A DNA stretch of 64,000 nt from Salinicola endophyticus (GCF_003206575.1 NZ_PZJO01000001.1:88720-152719); one strand, 5' to 3'. Shown: positions 36,783-46,465, counted from the first letter of the stretch. A program made the numbers and translations. The notes: generated by a model not told the origin, from the letters alone.

Positions 36783-38082
36783 TCAACAGCACCTTGGAGC
36801 GCCGAGCCTGGTTGTAGGCCTCGCGCTTGAGCCCGGGCAGCGCCTCGGTGCTGGACAGCTCGAAGCCACGCTCGAAGAACCAGTGCGTGGTGTGGGTGGT
36901 CAGGGCGAAGAGCTGGGCGAACCCCTGGCGCCTGGCGCGGCGCTCGACTTCGCTGAGCAGTGTGTCGCCGCGGCTGCCACGGCGGTAATCGGTATGCACG
37001 GCGAGACACGCCAGCTCCCCCATCGCCGCTTCGGGGAAACGGTGCAGCGCGGCACAGCCGATGATCATGCCGTCGCGCTCGATCACCACGTAGTCGTCGA
37101 TCTCGTGCTCGAGACGCTCGCGGGTCCGCGCTACCAGCATGCCGCGCGCCTCCAGCGGCTTGAGCAGCGCCAGCAGACCGCCAACGTCGTCCAGCACCGC
37201 CTGGCGCAGCTGTTCGTAGCGGTTCTGGGTGATCATGGTGCCCACCCCGTCGCGGGTGAAGAGCTCACCCAGCAGGGCGTCGTGGTCGTGCCACGAGAGC
37301 AGGTGGGTACGCGCCACGCCGTGGCGGGCCGCCTCGCAGGCGGCGCCGAGATGGCGCCACAGCTCGCTGCCGGGGTCGGCCTGCTGACGCAGGCTCTCCC
37401 CCTGGGCCGGGCCGAGCTGGCGCTGCAGCTGGCCGTCGTCATCGTGCAGCCCCGCCGATTCACCGAGCAGAATCAGCTTGTCGGCCTTCAGCGCCACGGC
37501 GACATGCTGGGCGATATCGGCGGCGTCGAGGTCGAACACCTCGCCGGTGCGCGAGTAGCCCAGCGGCGGCAGGATCACCAGATTGCCGCCGGCGAGCAGG
37601 CTCTCGATCGCCTGACTGCGCACCCGGCGCACCTCGCCACTGTGATCGAAGTCGACCCCGCCACGCACGCCCAGCGGCTTGGCGGTGACCAGGTTACCCG
37701 AGACCGCGGTGAGTTCGATCCCGTGCAGCGGCGTGTTGGGCAGCCCCAGCGAGAGTTGCGCCTCGATATCCAGACGCTGGCGCGAGGCGATGCGCTCGAC
37801 GTGATCCATGATCGCGCGGTGGGCTACCCAGCGCCCTTCGACCCGCTCCACTTCGATGCCCTCGGCCTCCAGCGCCGCGCTCACCTGCGGGCGAATGCCA
37901 TAGACCAGCACCAGACGCACGCCGAGCGTGTGCAGCAGCGCCAGATCCTGCAGCAGCTGGTCCCAGCGCGACGACGCCATCGCCGCCCCTTCGATCAGGA
38001 TGACGAATGTCTTGCCGCGGTGGGCATTGATATAGGGGGACGAGTTACGGAACCAGTCGACGAAGGGAAAACGCGAATCCAA
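36772..38082 (-). CDS. argA: Amino-acid N-acetyltransferase (N-acetylglutamate synthase)
   Basis: About 436 residues of bifunctional architecture. An amino-acid-kinase-like domain (about 1-280) opens FVDWFRNSSPYINAHRGKTF, with VTAKPLGVRGGVDFDHSGEVRR and ILPPLGYSRTGEVFDL. A GNAT domain follows, with GELACLAVHTDYRRGSRGDTLL and HWFFERGFELSS. It makes N-acetylglutamate for arginine synthesis and is normally feedback-inhibited by arginine. Comparison with Pseudomonas ArgA favours a TTG start at 38082. An ATG at 38127 would add 15 residues and is also possible. The stop overlaps a candidate GlrR site. Confidence 0.93.
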   Translation of the reverse strand: MDSRFPFVDWFRNSSPYINAHRGKTFVILIEGAAMASSRWDQLLQDLALLHTLGVRLVLVYGIRPQVSAALEAEGIEVERVEGRWVAHRAIMDHVERIASRQRLDIEAQLSLGLPNTPLHGIELTAVSGNLVTAKPLGVRGGVDFDHSGEVRRVRSQAIESLLAGGNLVILPPLGYSRTGEVFDLDAADIAQHVAVALKADKLILLGESAGLHDDDGQLQRQLGPAQGESLRQQADPGSELWRHLGAACEAARHGVARTHLLSWHDHDALLGELFTRDGVGTMITQNRYEQLRQAVLDDVGGLLALLKPLEARGMLVARTRERLEHEIDDYVVIERDGMIIGCAALHRFPEAAMGELACLAVHTDYRRGSRGDTLLSEVERRARRQGFAQLFALTTHTTHWFFERGFELSSTEALPGLKREAYNQARRSKVLLKSL

Positions 38083-38188
38083 TGGAGGGATGCTCCGGCA
38101 AGTGGGTTGGCTCGGGGGGCGAGCCATCACTATACCAGAGCGCCCCGCCCGCGCGTCGGCGCGGGCAAGGCCAGTTTTCGTGCCAGCG

Positions 38189-39457
38189 CTAGCCGAACAT
38201 GCCCTTGAACATGAAGAAGAACATGATCGACAGCAGCGCCCCGGCGGGCAGCGTGATCAGCCACGAAAGGACGATCGAGCCGAGCACGCGCAGGTTGAGT
38301 GCGGCCATGCCGCGGGCCAGGCCGACACCCAGCACCGCGCCGACCAGGGTATGGGTGGTCGAGATCGGCAGCCCGGTACCCGACGCCAGCACCACCGTGG
38401 AGGCGGCGGAGAGCGTGGCGGCGAAACCGCGGCTCGGGGTGAGTTCGGTGATCCCGGTGCCCACCGTGGCGATCACCTTGTGGCCATAGGTGACCAGGCC
38501 GACCACGATACCGCCGCCACCCAGCACCAGCACCCACCACGGCATCGCCGCCGAGCCACCGACGTTGCCGGCACTCTCGACCACGCTGATCACCGCAGCC
38601 AGCGGACCGACCGCGTTGGCGACGTCGTTGGAGCCGTGGGCGAAGGCCATGGCACAGGCGGTGAACATCATCAGCACGCCGAAGATGCGCTCGACGCTGG
38701 AAAAATCGTACTGCCCACGCGAACGACGTTCGCCGCGGTTGATGCGGTTCTCGAGCAGTACCCCGAAGAGCATGATCACCACGCCGAAGGCGGTCGCCAG
38801 CAGCAGGCTCTCGCCGAAGCTCAGCGCGAGCCCGACGTGGGAGAGCCCCTTGACCAGGGTCACCATCGAGACGATGAAGCCGACCAGAAAGATGTAGCCG
38901 GGGACGTAGCGCTTGGCCGCCGCGAAGGGATCGGGGTTGTCGAAGATCAGCACCTGCACCGAGCGGAACAGCACATAGGCGAAGACCCCGGCGATCAGCG
39001 GCGACGTGATCCAGCTCAGGGCGATGGTGCCGACCGCCCCCCAGTGCACCGAGTCCACGCCCAGCCCGGCGATGGCGAAGCCGACGATGGCGCCGACGAT
39101 CGAGTGGGTAGTAGAGACCGGCCACCCCTTCAACGACGCGATCATCAGCCAGGCCCCGGCCGCCAGCAGCGAGGCGAGCATGCCGTAGACCAGCATCTGC
39201 GGGTCCTGCTGCAGCAGGCTGGCGTCGATGATGCCCTTGCGAATCGTCTCGGTGACCTGGCCCCCGGCAAGCCAGGCGCCCAGGAACTCGAAGATCACCG
39301 CAATGATGATGGCCTGCCGGATCGTGATCGCCTTGGAGCCGACCGATGTTCCCATGGCATTGGCGACATCGTTGGCACCGACCCCCCAAGCCATGAAGAA
39401 GCCGAAAACACAGGCGAGAATGATGAAGACATCACCGTATTGCGCAATGATGGACAT
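38189..39457 (-). CDS. pit: Low-affinity inorganic phosphate transporter (Pit family)
   Basis: A 422-residue membrane protein with about 10-12 helices and the duplicated PiT signature: GANDVANAMGTSVGSKAIT near the N-terminus and AFAHGSNDVANAVGPLAA in the second half. Each is followed by a PVSTTHSIVGAIVG or PISTTHTLVGAVLG motif. Members import metal-phosphate complexes with protons. The upstream gene on the same strand encodes the PhoU-like DUF47 partner, so the two form a transport operon. Confidence 0.95.
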   Translation of the reverse strand: MSIIAQYGDVFIILACVFGFFMAWGVGANDVANAMGTSVGSKAITIRQAIIIAVIFEFLGAWLAGGQVTETIRKGIIDASLLQQDPQMLVYGMLASLLAAGAWLMIASLKGWPVSTTHSIVGAIVGFAIAGLGVDSVHWGAVGTIALSWITSPLIAGVFAYVLFRSVQVLIFDNPDPFAAAKRYVPGYIFLVGFIVSMVTLVKGLSHVGLALSFGESLLLATAFGVVIMLFGVLLENRINRGERRSRGQYDFSSVERIFGVLMMFTACAMAFAHGSNDVANAVGPLAAVISVVESAGNVGGSAAMPWWVLVLGGGGIVVGLVTYGHKVIATVGTGITELTPSRGFAATLSAASTVVLASGTGLPISTTHTLVGAVLGVGLARGMAALNLRVLGSIVLSWLITLPAGALLSIMFFFMFKGMFG

Positions 39458-39510
39458 AGGCTCAGTTCGCTATGAGTGGCGTGACGAAGGCGTAAACAGA
39501 AGGCCCGCGA

Positions 39511-40191
39511 TCAGCGGGCCGTCAGAATTTGCAAGCGGCTACCCACACGCTCGGCGCGGTCGGACAGCTCGCCGATCCATTCGATGATCTTGTAGAGGAA
39601 GATGACGTCGACCGGCGGCAGCTCGGCTTCGAGCTGGAACAGCTGGCGACGGATCGCGATCTGCTGGTCGTCGGCCTGGTGCTCGAGTTCGTGCAGTTCG
39701 CGGATGAGGTTCTGCATCACGTCGGCGACGTTGCGGCCGAACCCGGATTCGAGCAGGTCTTCGAGCTCTTCCAGCGCCTTGCGCGCCTGATCCACCGTGG
39801 CCACCGCCGTGCGCAGGTAATCGCGCATCGGCTCGGCCAGCGGGTCGGGGATATTCATGTTGCGGCCGAGCATGATGCCGGTGATATCGCGCGCCTTGTT
39901 GGCGATCTTGTCCTGCACGCTGATCAGTTCGAGCAGGTCGGAACGCGACACCGGCAGGAACATGGTATTGGGCAGGTTGAGGCGCAGCTGGGTCTTGAGC
40001 TCGTCCGCCTCGTGTTCGAGCTGGGTGATCGCCTCGCGGTAACCGCGCGCTGCATCCCAATCACCGCTCAGCGCCGCGTCGAAGAACGGCAGGAGCTGAC
40101 CGGCGCACTCGCTGGTCTTGACGATGTGGGCCAACAGCGGCTGGAACGGCGAACGTCCAAACAGTGCCGAGAACGGATTGGTACTCACCAT
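39511..40191 (-). CDS. DUF47/PhoU-like Pit accessory protein (TIGR00153 family)
   Basis: A 226-residue all-helical protein of the DUF47/TIGR00153 family, the expected length. Features are FSALFGRSPFQPLLAHI, the ExxAD repeat ITQLEHEADELKTQLR and the mirrored ELHELEHQADDQQIAIRRQL, which bind metal clusters in PhoU-like folds. These proteins accompany Pit transporters and are thought to modulate them. It lies 53 bases upstream of pit on the same strand. The ATG at 40191 is the family start; the longer frame to 40296 is not needed. Confidence 0.93.
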   Translation of the reverse strand: MVSTNPFSALFGRSPFQPLLAHIVKTSECAGQLLPFFDAALSGDWDAARGYREAITQLEHEADELKTQLRLNLPNTMFLPVSRSDLLELISVQDKIANKARDITGIMLGRNMNIPDPLAEPMRDYLRTAVATVDQARKALEELEDLLESGFGRNVADVMQNLIRELHELEHQADDQQIAIRRQLFQLEAELPPVDVIFLYKIIEWIGELSDRAERVGSRLQILTAR

Positions 40192-40318
40192 AGCGTGGCC
40201 TGGATGCGTTGGAAGTGGCGGCGCCAGTATAATGATTGCGCCTCGGGGCGTCATGAAAAATTCATGAACGCGACACGAAGGCTTACAGTTTCCCATTCAA
40301 GCCAACGCGGGAGCGCAC

Positions 40319-41230
40319 ATGAGCGACGAAATCGAACTCAAACTGGCGCTCGCCGAGTCCGCGCCGGCACGGCTGGCCGAGCATCCCCTGCTGCAGGGGC
40401 TGAGCGCCGCCGTCCACTCGCTGGGCAATCTCTACTACGACACCCCGGACGGCGAGCTGGAAGCGGCGCGGGTCGCCCTGCGCGTGCGCCGGATCGGTGA
40501 GCAGCGCGTGCAGACGCTCAAGAGCGCCGCCGTCAGCCGCGGCGGCCTGTCGAGCCGCGGCGAGTGGGAGTGGTCGCTCGACGACCGCCCGTGCAATGCC
40601 GCCGGGCTCGACGAAGCCGGGCTGCGCGAACTCGACCATCCGGCCCTGGCCGGCATCGATCTGACCCGCCTGCGCCCAGCCTTCACCACCGACTTCGAAC
40701 GCCACACCTGGCGCTACCGCGAGGGCGAAGACGAGATCGAGATCGCCCTGGATCAGGGCGAGATCCGCGCCGACGGCGCGACCCTGCCGATCCGCGAACT
40801 GGAGCTGGAGCTGAAGGCAGGGGCACCGGAAGCGCTGTGGCGGCTGGCAGCCAGGCTGTGCCAGCCGGCCGGCGAGGACGGGCATCAGAGCAAGCAAGAG
40901 AACAGCCCCGCAGAGGCATCCGCCAGCGGGACGCCGCTGGCAGCGCGCCCGGCCAACCACAGCAAGGCAAGCCGCGCCGGCGCCCTGCGCCAAGGCTGGC
41001 CGCGGCCGCCGGCGCATGAGCCGGAGGCGACCCTGGATACGCTGATCGAGGCGCTGGACACCTGGCAGGACAGCGGCGACCCCGCCTGGCTGCGCTGCGC
41101 CCAGACACGCCTGGCGGCCCTGGCCACGCGGGACGCCCACCCGGCACTGGCGACCCTCTCGGCCCCCCTGAGCGGCGGTGAGATGCCGTGGGCGAGTACG
41201 GCGTGGCTGGCACTGCGTCGGCTCGGCTGA
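40319..41230 (+). CDS. CYTH domain inorganic triphosphatase (YgiF-like)
   Basis: A 303-residue protein with an N-terminal CYTH tunnel fold: EIELKL (ExExK) at residues 4-9, LGNLYYDTPDGELEAARVALRVRR, and ELELELKAG. This is the class of triphosphate tunnel enzymes that hydrolyse tripolyphosphate (E. coli YgiF). YgiF carries a full C-terminal CHAD domain. Here only a shortened helical tail of about 110 residues follows a Ser/Ala/Gly-rich linker (about 190-225). Divergent from the Pit accessory gene, it may share a phosphate-related role. Confidence 0.85.
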   Translation: MSDEIELKLALAESAPARLAEHPLLQGLSAAVHSLGNLYYDTPDGELEAARVALRVRRIGEQRVQTLKSAAVSRGGLSSRGEWEWSLDDRPCNAAGLDEAGLRELDHPALAGIDLTRLRPAFTTDFERHTWRYREGEDEIEIALDQGEIRADGATLPIRELELELKAGAPEALWRLAARLCQPAGEDGHQSKQENSPAEASASGTPLAARPANHSKASRAGALRQGWPRPPAHEPEATLDTLIEALDTWQDSGDPAWLRCAQTRLAALATRDAHPALATLSAPLSGGEMPWASTAWLALRRLG

Positions 41231-41238
41231 AGGCTGAA

Positions 41239-41286
41239 GCGTGGGAGTAGAGGCGTGGGAGTAGAGGCTTGAGAGTAGCGGCGTGG
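41239..41286. repeat. Three 14-bp tandem repeats
   Basis: Units of GCGTGGGAGTAGAG at 41239-41252 and 41253-41266, then a diverged unit at 41267-41280 and a partial start. They fill the gap between the convergent CYTH and EAL genes. Confidence 0.85.
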
Positions 41287-41290
41287 AACC

Positions 41291-43222
41291 CTAGCCGGCG
41301 GCATCGTTGGCCGACGCGCCGGCCGCCGCCAGCGGTAGCGGCAGCTCGAACTGCTTGATCAGTTGCGCCATCGGCATCGGCCGAGCGTAGAAGAAACCCT
41401 GGATCTCGCGCACCCCCCACTCGCGCAGCATCGTCACCGTCTCCCAGTCCTCGACCCCTTCGACCACCACGCCGTGCTCGAGGCGCTGGCACAGCGCGAC
41501 CACCGCTGCCAGGACGTGCTGCTTGCGCGGCAAGGTGTCCACATCCAGCACCAGGCTGCGGTCGATCTTGACCGTGTCCAGCGGCAGCGAGGTGAGCTGC
41601 GCCAGCGACGAGTAGCCGCTGCCGAAGTCATCCATCGCCACCTGGATGCCCGCGGCACGCATGCGCTCGAGTATGCGTGAGGCACGCACCGGATCGCTCA
41701 GCACCGCACTCTCGGTCACTTCGACCTGCAGCCGCGACTGCGGCACCGCGTGGCGCTCGCAGGCCGCCAGCATCAGATCGAGCAGACGCGAATCCATCAG
41801 CTGACGCGACGACAGATTGACGCTGATCAGAAAGTCATCGCCGAAGCGTGCGAGCATGCCCGGGTCGTTGAGGACCGGCAGTGCCTGATCCATCAGCATC
41901 TCCCAGAGCGGGGAGATCAGGCCGGTGCGCTCAGCCACCTCGATGAAGGTGCCCGGATTGACCAGTCCCTCGTCCGGGTCCTCCAGGCGCATCAGCGCCT
42001 CGAACCCCCGCGCCGTGCCGCTGACGATATCGACGATCGGTTGCAGGAAACAGCGCACCCCGGCGTTGGCCAGCGCAGCGCGGATCAACTGCTCCGCATG
42101 CCCCTGCTGCCGCTCCCACTGGCGCAGCGACTCGCTGTAGTAGCAACGGGTGCCGACATCCGACTGGCGCGCGCTGGCCAGGGCCAGACGCGACTGATGG
42201 CGCCACTCTTCGGCGCTGGTGACCTCTTGGGGATTGACGATCGCCACCCCACTGACATGCGACATCCACACCAGACGCCCGCCGATCGCCACCGGTTCGG
42301 CGAACAGCGCCTCGACCGGTTCGAGCAGACGGTCGAGCTCGGCCACGGCATCGAGCTCCAGCACCATGGCGAAGGTGTGCTCGGGCAGCGCCATCAACGC
42401 GACCCGGGCGGGCAAGCGCTGGCGCAGCTTCTGCAACAGCGTACGCAGGGCGGTAATGGCGTCTTGGACCGCAGAGCCGTCGAACAGCTGCGCCACGTTG
42501 AGCAGCTGGAACTTGACCAGCGACAGCGGCGGACGCGGCACACTGGCCAGTGTTTCCTGCAGCAGCAGGTCGAGATAGGCGCCATTGGGCAGGCCGGTGA
42601 GCGGGTCGCTCAGGCGCTGTTCGGTGGTATCGCTCAGGGTGCCGGCCATATGCAGCACGCGGCCCTGCTCGTCGCGCTGGCACAGCCCGCGACACAGCAT
42701 CATGCGCCAGGCACCGCGCGCGTTGCGCACACGATATTCGATATCGACCGCATCGCTGAGCCCATCCAGATGCTGGTAGAGCGCACGCTCCACCGCCGGA
42801 CGATCCGCGGCATGGATCAGTGCCAGCCAGCTCTCCAGGGATTGGCGAGTCTCGGCGGCGTGCTGCCCCAACATGCTGGCCCAGCGCGGCGACAGGGTGA
42901 CTTGGCCCGAATCGATCTCCCACTCCCAGATGCCATCGTTGGAGGCACTCAGAATCAGGTTGAGGCGCTGGCTGCGCTCCTCGACCCGCGCTTCGAGCTC
43001 ACGCCGGGCCTGCTCCAACTCGCCGATGGTGCGCCGCGCCGCATCGAGGGTGACGTTGTTGAGCCGGGCCAGCTCCTGGATCGCGATTTCGTCGCTGTCG
43101 GTATGGACGTCAAAGTCGAAGGAGCCGTCGACGGCCTGGTACAGCTGGTCGCCGATGGCGCCGATCTGGGCGATCAGGCGTTCGTCGCGCGCCTCGGATG
43201 CGGCTTTCGATGATCCACTCAT
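41291..43222 (-). CDS. PAS-GGDEF(degenerate)-EAL c-di-GMP phosphodiesterase
   Basis: A 643-residue cytoplasmic protein. An N-terminal helical region with a coiled coil (about 55-90) is followed by PAS/PAC (about 90-215, GIWEWEIDSG). A degenerate GGDEF domain has LPEHT in place of GGDEF and should not make c-di-GMP. A complete EAL domain (about 385-625) has FEALMRLEDP, VEVTESAVL, MDDFGSGYSSLAQL, KIDRSLV and VVVEGVED. It probably hydrolyses c-di-GMP in response to a PAS ligand. It is divergent from the potassium channel gene. Confidence 0.93.
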   Translation of the reverse strand: MSGSSKAASEARDERLIAQIGAIGDQLYQAVDGSFDFDVHTDSDEIAIQELARLNNVTLDAARRTIGELEQARRELEARVEERSQRLNLILSASNDGIWEWEIDSGQVTLSPRWASMLGQHAAETRQSLESWLALIHAADRPAVERALYQHLDGLSDAVDIEYRVRNARGAWRMMLCRGLCQRDEQGRVLHMAGTLSDTTEQRLSDPLTGLPNGAYLDLLLQETLASVPRPPLSLVKFQLLNVAQLFDGSAVQDAITALRTLLQKLRQRLPARVALMALPEHTFAMVLELDAVAELDRLLEPVEALFAEPVAIGGRLVWMSHVSGVAIVNPQEVTSAEEWRHQSRLALASARQSDVGTRCYYSESLRQWERQQGHAEQLIRAALANAGVRCFLQPIVDIVSGTARGFEALMRLEDPDEGLVNPGTFIEVAERTGLISPLWEMLMDQALPVLNDPGMLARFGDDFLISVNLSSRQLMDSRLLDLMLAACERHAVPQSRLQVEVTESAVLSDPVRASRILERMRAAGIQVAMDDFGSGYSSLAQLTSLPLDTVKIDRSLVLDVDTLPRKQHVLAAVVALCQRLEHGVVVEGVEDWETVTMLREWGVREIQGFFYARPMPMAQLIKQFELPLPLAAAGASANDAAG

Positions 43223-43583
43223 CCCTGCGGGTCCTCGCGGTGCCTCATGTCACGATGCCTCATATCACGGTAGCTCATGTTCCGGCGTCGCATGTCGCGG
43301 CGCACTGCCGCACCACCCGGCGTGGATTCGCGATGGTCGATCCATAGCCTTTGATTGAATCCCCTCATGACCAAGGCTGCCTGAAAGAAGGTACACGGTT
43401 ACACTGATTCGAGCGTGGCGGGCACCGCGGCGGCTCGTATCCGACACAACGCGGTTGCCCGCTTGCGCAAGCCGTGCTTTCTCGGATTATCGGCCACGGC
43501 CGGCAGACGTTTAACGCCATCCGGGGCGCACGCGCTGGTGCTACCCCTTTGTCTCACCGTTTCACATACAGGGCATGCCCATC
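43223..43583. other. Divergent gap with a degenerate 15-bp repeat array
   Basis: 360 bases between the EAL gene (minus) and the ion-channel gene (plus), with no convincing coding frame. Four diverged 15-base units beginning CTCAT or CGCAT run at 43244-43258, 43259-43273, 43274-43288 and 43289-43303, just upstream of the EAL start. The rest should hold both promoters, but no strong elements were identified. Confidence 0.65.
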
Positions 43584-44468
43584 ATGCAGTCCGGGGAATC
43601 CAACTTTCGCAAGCAGCTGTTCCAGATCATCTTCGAATCGGATACCCGCGCGGGCAAAACTTTCGACATCGTGCTGATCACGCTGATTCTGCTCAGTGTG
43701 ATGGTGGTCTTCGTCGACAGCGTGCCCCACCTGCATCAGCGCTACGGTGAGTGGTTTCTCCTGAGCGAGTGGGTATTCACGCTGATCTTCACGTTCGAAC
43801 TGGCGCTCCGGCTCTACTGCCTGGAACGCCCGCTGCGCTATCTGAAGAGCTTCTATGGCGTGCTCGACCTGCTCGCCATCCTCCCCACCTGGCTCAGCCT
43901 GTTTCTGCCCGGCGCCCAGTCACTGCTGGTCCTGCGTGTCCTGCGCGTCCTGCGGGTGTTCCGAGTCCTGCGCCTGATGGAGTTCGTCGGCGAGGGCCGC
44001 CTGCTACTGCAGGCGCTGCGCCGCAGCCAGCGCAAGATCCTGCTGTTTCTGATCACGGTGCTGCTGATCATCACCATCTTCGGCGCGCTGATCTACATGA
44101 TCGAACCGCCGGAAGCCGGCTTCACCAGCATGCCGCGCTCGATGTACTGGGCGATCGTCACCCTGACCACCGTGGGCTATGGCGACATCGCCCCGGTCAC
44201 TCCGGTCGGCCAGTTCATCTCCGCCTTCATGATGATACTCGGCTACTCGATCCTGGCGGTCCCCACCGGCGTGTTTTCGGCCGAGGTGATCCGCTCGATC
44301 CGCGATGAGCGCTACTCCGACGAAGCCTGCCCCGGCTGCGGCCACGAGGGCCATGAACGCGACTCGCGCTACTGCCGCCTGTGCGGCACCTGGCTCGACG
44401 AAGAGAGCGAGGACCCCAACGCCCCCGAGGAGTCCGTGGAACAGGACAAGGCGCCCGGGGACGACTGA
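43584..44468 (+). CDS. Voltage-gated potassium channel with C-terminal zinc ribbon
   Basis: About 294 residues. Six membrane helices follow the Kv plan: S1-S3 (about 27-105), an S4 voltage sensor with arginines every third residue (about 118-130, RVLRVLRVFRVLRL), and a pore with the selectivity filter TTVGYGD (195-201). After S6 comes a soluble tail with two CxxC knuckles, CPGC (249-252) and CRLC (264-267), then an acidic end rich in Glu/Asp/Pro. The zinc-ribbon tail is unusual for KvAP-like channels. The ATG at 43584 has better spacing to AGGG than one three codons upstream. Confidence 0.9.
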   Translation: MQSGESNFRKQLFQIIFESDTRAGKTFDIVLITLILLSVMVVFVDSVPHLHQRYGEWFLLSEWVFTLIFTFELALRLYCLERPLRYLKSFYGVLDLLAILPTWLSLFLPGAQSLLVLRVLRVLRVFRVLRLMEFVGEGRLLLQALRRSQRKILLFLITVLLIITIFGALIYMIEPPEAGFTSMPRSMYWAIVTLTTVGYGDIAPVTPVGQFISAFMMILGYSILAVPTGVFSAEVIRSIRDERYSDEACPGCGHEGHERDSRYCRLCGTWLDEESEDPNAPEESVEQDKAPGDD

Positions 44469-44560
44469 ACTTCGCCAGCATTGTAACCGTTTGTCATCAT
44501 ATTGTGATACTCGCCGTACAGACTCCCGAAGGCATTGACGTCTGCCCCCAGGAGCCTGCC

Positions 44561-46261
44561 ATGAAACCGTTTCGCCTGACCCTTCGCAGCGGGCTGATCG
44601 CCCTGCTCGCCATCTTCGCCGTGCTCATCGGGCTGATCGGTGGCGGCAGCTATATCGCCATGAAACAGGCGCAAGCCGCCTTCTCCTCCGTCTACCACCT
44701 CAACGTCGAACGCCTGGGTACGGCACGCGCCATCTACTCCGACCTGATGCAGACCCGGGTCCTGCTCGACAGCTACCAGACCGACTACAACCGACTCAAG
44801 GTCAAGGCCGCCAAGGTGACCTGGGCCAAGGCCGAAACCACCTTCGCCCGTGCCCGCGAGACCCTCGACACGCTCGCGCCGGGACACAACGACGTGGATC
44901 TCAAGGCACGCTTCCAGGCGCTGGTCGATGACGGTATCCAGCCCGGCTTCAAGGCGCTCAAGGCCTGGAACCTGTCGGCCTACCAGGAGAGCGTCAAGCA
45001 CACCAACACGCTCACCGACGAACTCGACCAGGCGCTCGATGCGCTGAATCAGGCCGGCGCCACCAACGCCAGTCAAAGTCTCAAGGCCATGCAGCGCAAC
45101 GTCGATGCGCTGGAGCTGGGCCTGGGCGTGGCGGCAATCATCACCCTGGCGCTGCTCGCGCTGGCCTTCTACAGCGTCAATCGTCACCTGCTGCATCCGC
45201 TGAGCCGGGTGCGCTCGCACCTGACCGGCATCGCTGCCGGCGATCTGGCCCAGCGCCTGGCCACCAGCGGCATGCGCGAGATGAGCCAGCTCAAGCAGGG
45301 GGTGGCGAAGATGCAAGCCTCGCTGACGGCGCTGGTCGCCCAGCTCCAGCAGGAGAGCCACGCGCTGAGCGCCGACGCCCGGCGCCTGTCCCAGGCCAGT
45401 CACGCCCTCAACGACGAGAGCCAGCAGCAGGCCCAGGCGCTGCAGGAGACCTCGTCGAGCATGGAGCAGATCACTGCTGCCATCGGGCACACCGCCGAGC
45501 ACTCAGAGCGCGGCCGCAATCTGGCCGACGAGAGCCGCCGACATCTCGACCATAGCGGCCAGCAGATGGCCACCGCGGTGAACGAGATGGAAGCCGCCCA
45601 GGCACGTTCCCAGGCCTCCCTCGAAGTGATCGCCATGATCGACTCGCTCGCCTACCAGACCAGTATGCTGGCGCTCAATGCCTCGGTGGAGGCCGCCCGG
45701 GCCGGTAACCACGGCCGCGGCTTTGCGGTGGTCGCCGCCGAGGTGAAGAATCTCGCGTCGCGCTCCTCGGAAGCGGCAAAGACCATCCGCGAGCAGATCG
45801 AGGGCACCCATCAGCAGGTCCAGCAAGGCGCCGACGTCCTCACCCAGGCCGGCCAGTCGCTGCATACCGCGGTCGACTCCAGCCGTCAGTTGAGCGAGCT
45901 GCTCGACAGTATCACCACCGCCTGCCAGCAGCAGCACGAGGGCATTGCGCAGATCGACCAGGCCATCGCCTCGATCGACTCGGCGACCCAGCGCAACGTC
46001 GAGCTGGCGGCGCAGACCCTGGATGCCACCCGTGACCTCGAGGCCCGGGCCCAGCGTCAGCGCGACAGCGTCGAGGCATTCCGGCTCGGCGCCGGGGAGA
46101 CGCCGGACGCCGGCCCCGAGCGGGAGACCGCCGTGGAATTCGATGGCGAAGCCGAGATGTCGCAGCGGACACCGGCCAACGACCCCAGCGCCGACGCGCA
46201 CGCTGCCCGGCCGGCGGCCCGCCAGGCGCACGAGCGCCATCTGGAAGCGCTCTCGGTATAG
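44561..46261 (+). CDS. Methyl-accepting chemotaxis protein
   Basis: A 566-residue chemoreceptor. The first membrane helix (about 8-31) is followed by a periplasmic four-helix-bundle-like sensor (about 32-188), then a second helix (GLGVAAIITLALLALAFYSV), HAMP (about 212-265) and a signalling domain with the conserved hairpin YQTSMLALNASVEAARAGNHGRGFAVVAAEVKNLASR (described here from its central part). A CAGGAG site precedes the ATG. It follows the potassium channel gene by 92 bases. The C-terminal tail lacks a clear CheR pentapeptide. The ligand is unknown. Confidence 0.94.
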   Translation: MKPFRLTLRSGLIALLAIFAVLIGLIGGGSYIAMKQAQAAFSSVYHLNVERLGTARAIYSDLMQTRVLLDSYQTDYNRLKVKAAKVTWAKAETTFARARETLDTLAPGHNDVDLKARFQALVDDGIQPGFKALKAWNLSAYQESVKHTNTLTDELDQALDALNQAGATNASQSLKAMQRNVDALELGLGVAAIITLALLALAFYSVNRHLLHPLSRVRSHLTGIAAGDLAQRLATSGMREMSQLKQGVAKMQASLTALVAQLQQESHALSADARRLSQASHALNDESQQQAQALQETSSSMEQITAAIGHTAEHSERGRNLADESRRHLDHSGQQMATAVNEMEAAQARSQASLEVIAMIDSLAYQTSMLALNASVEAARAGNHGRGFAVVAAEVKNLASRSSEAAKTIREQIEGTHQQVQQGADVLTQAGQSLHTAVDSSRQLSELLDSITTACQQQHEGIAQIDQAIASIDSATQRNVELAAQTLDATRDLEARAQRQRDSVEAFRLGAGETPDAGPERETAVEFDGEAEMSQRTPANDPSADAHAARPAARQAHERHLEALSV

Positions 46262-46291
46262 CACGCCAGCCTGTCAGGCCGGCCAACTCAG

Positions 46292-46330
46292 CCGGCCAAT
46301 ATGACCGACCAATATGACCGGCCAATATGA
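46292..46330. repeat. Three 13-bp tandem repeats
   Basis: Units CCGGCCAATATGA, CCGACCAATATGA and CCGGCCAATATGA lie head to tail between the chemoreceptor and acid phosphatase genes. The 5' side also holds a nearby GCCGGCCA duplicate. Confidence 0.9.
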
Positions 46331-46465
46331 CCAACAGCCGTGGCCGGAACAGCGCGGCACGCCGGAAAGCGCCGAATGGTGCGGTTTGAAGCGCCGCCGG
46401 CGCTTCTCTATGGTAGCCGGGTCGCCCGCGACACGCGGGCATCGCCAATGTCAGGAGAGAACAAG

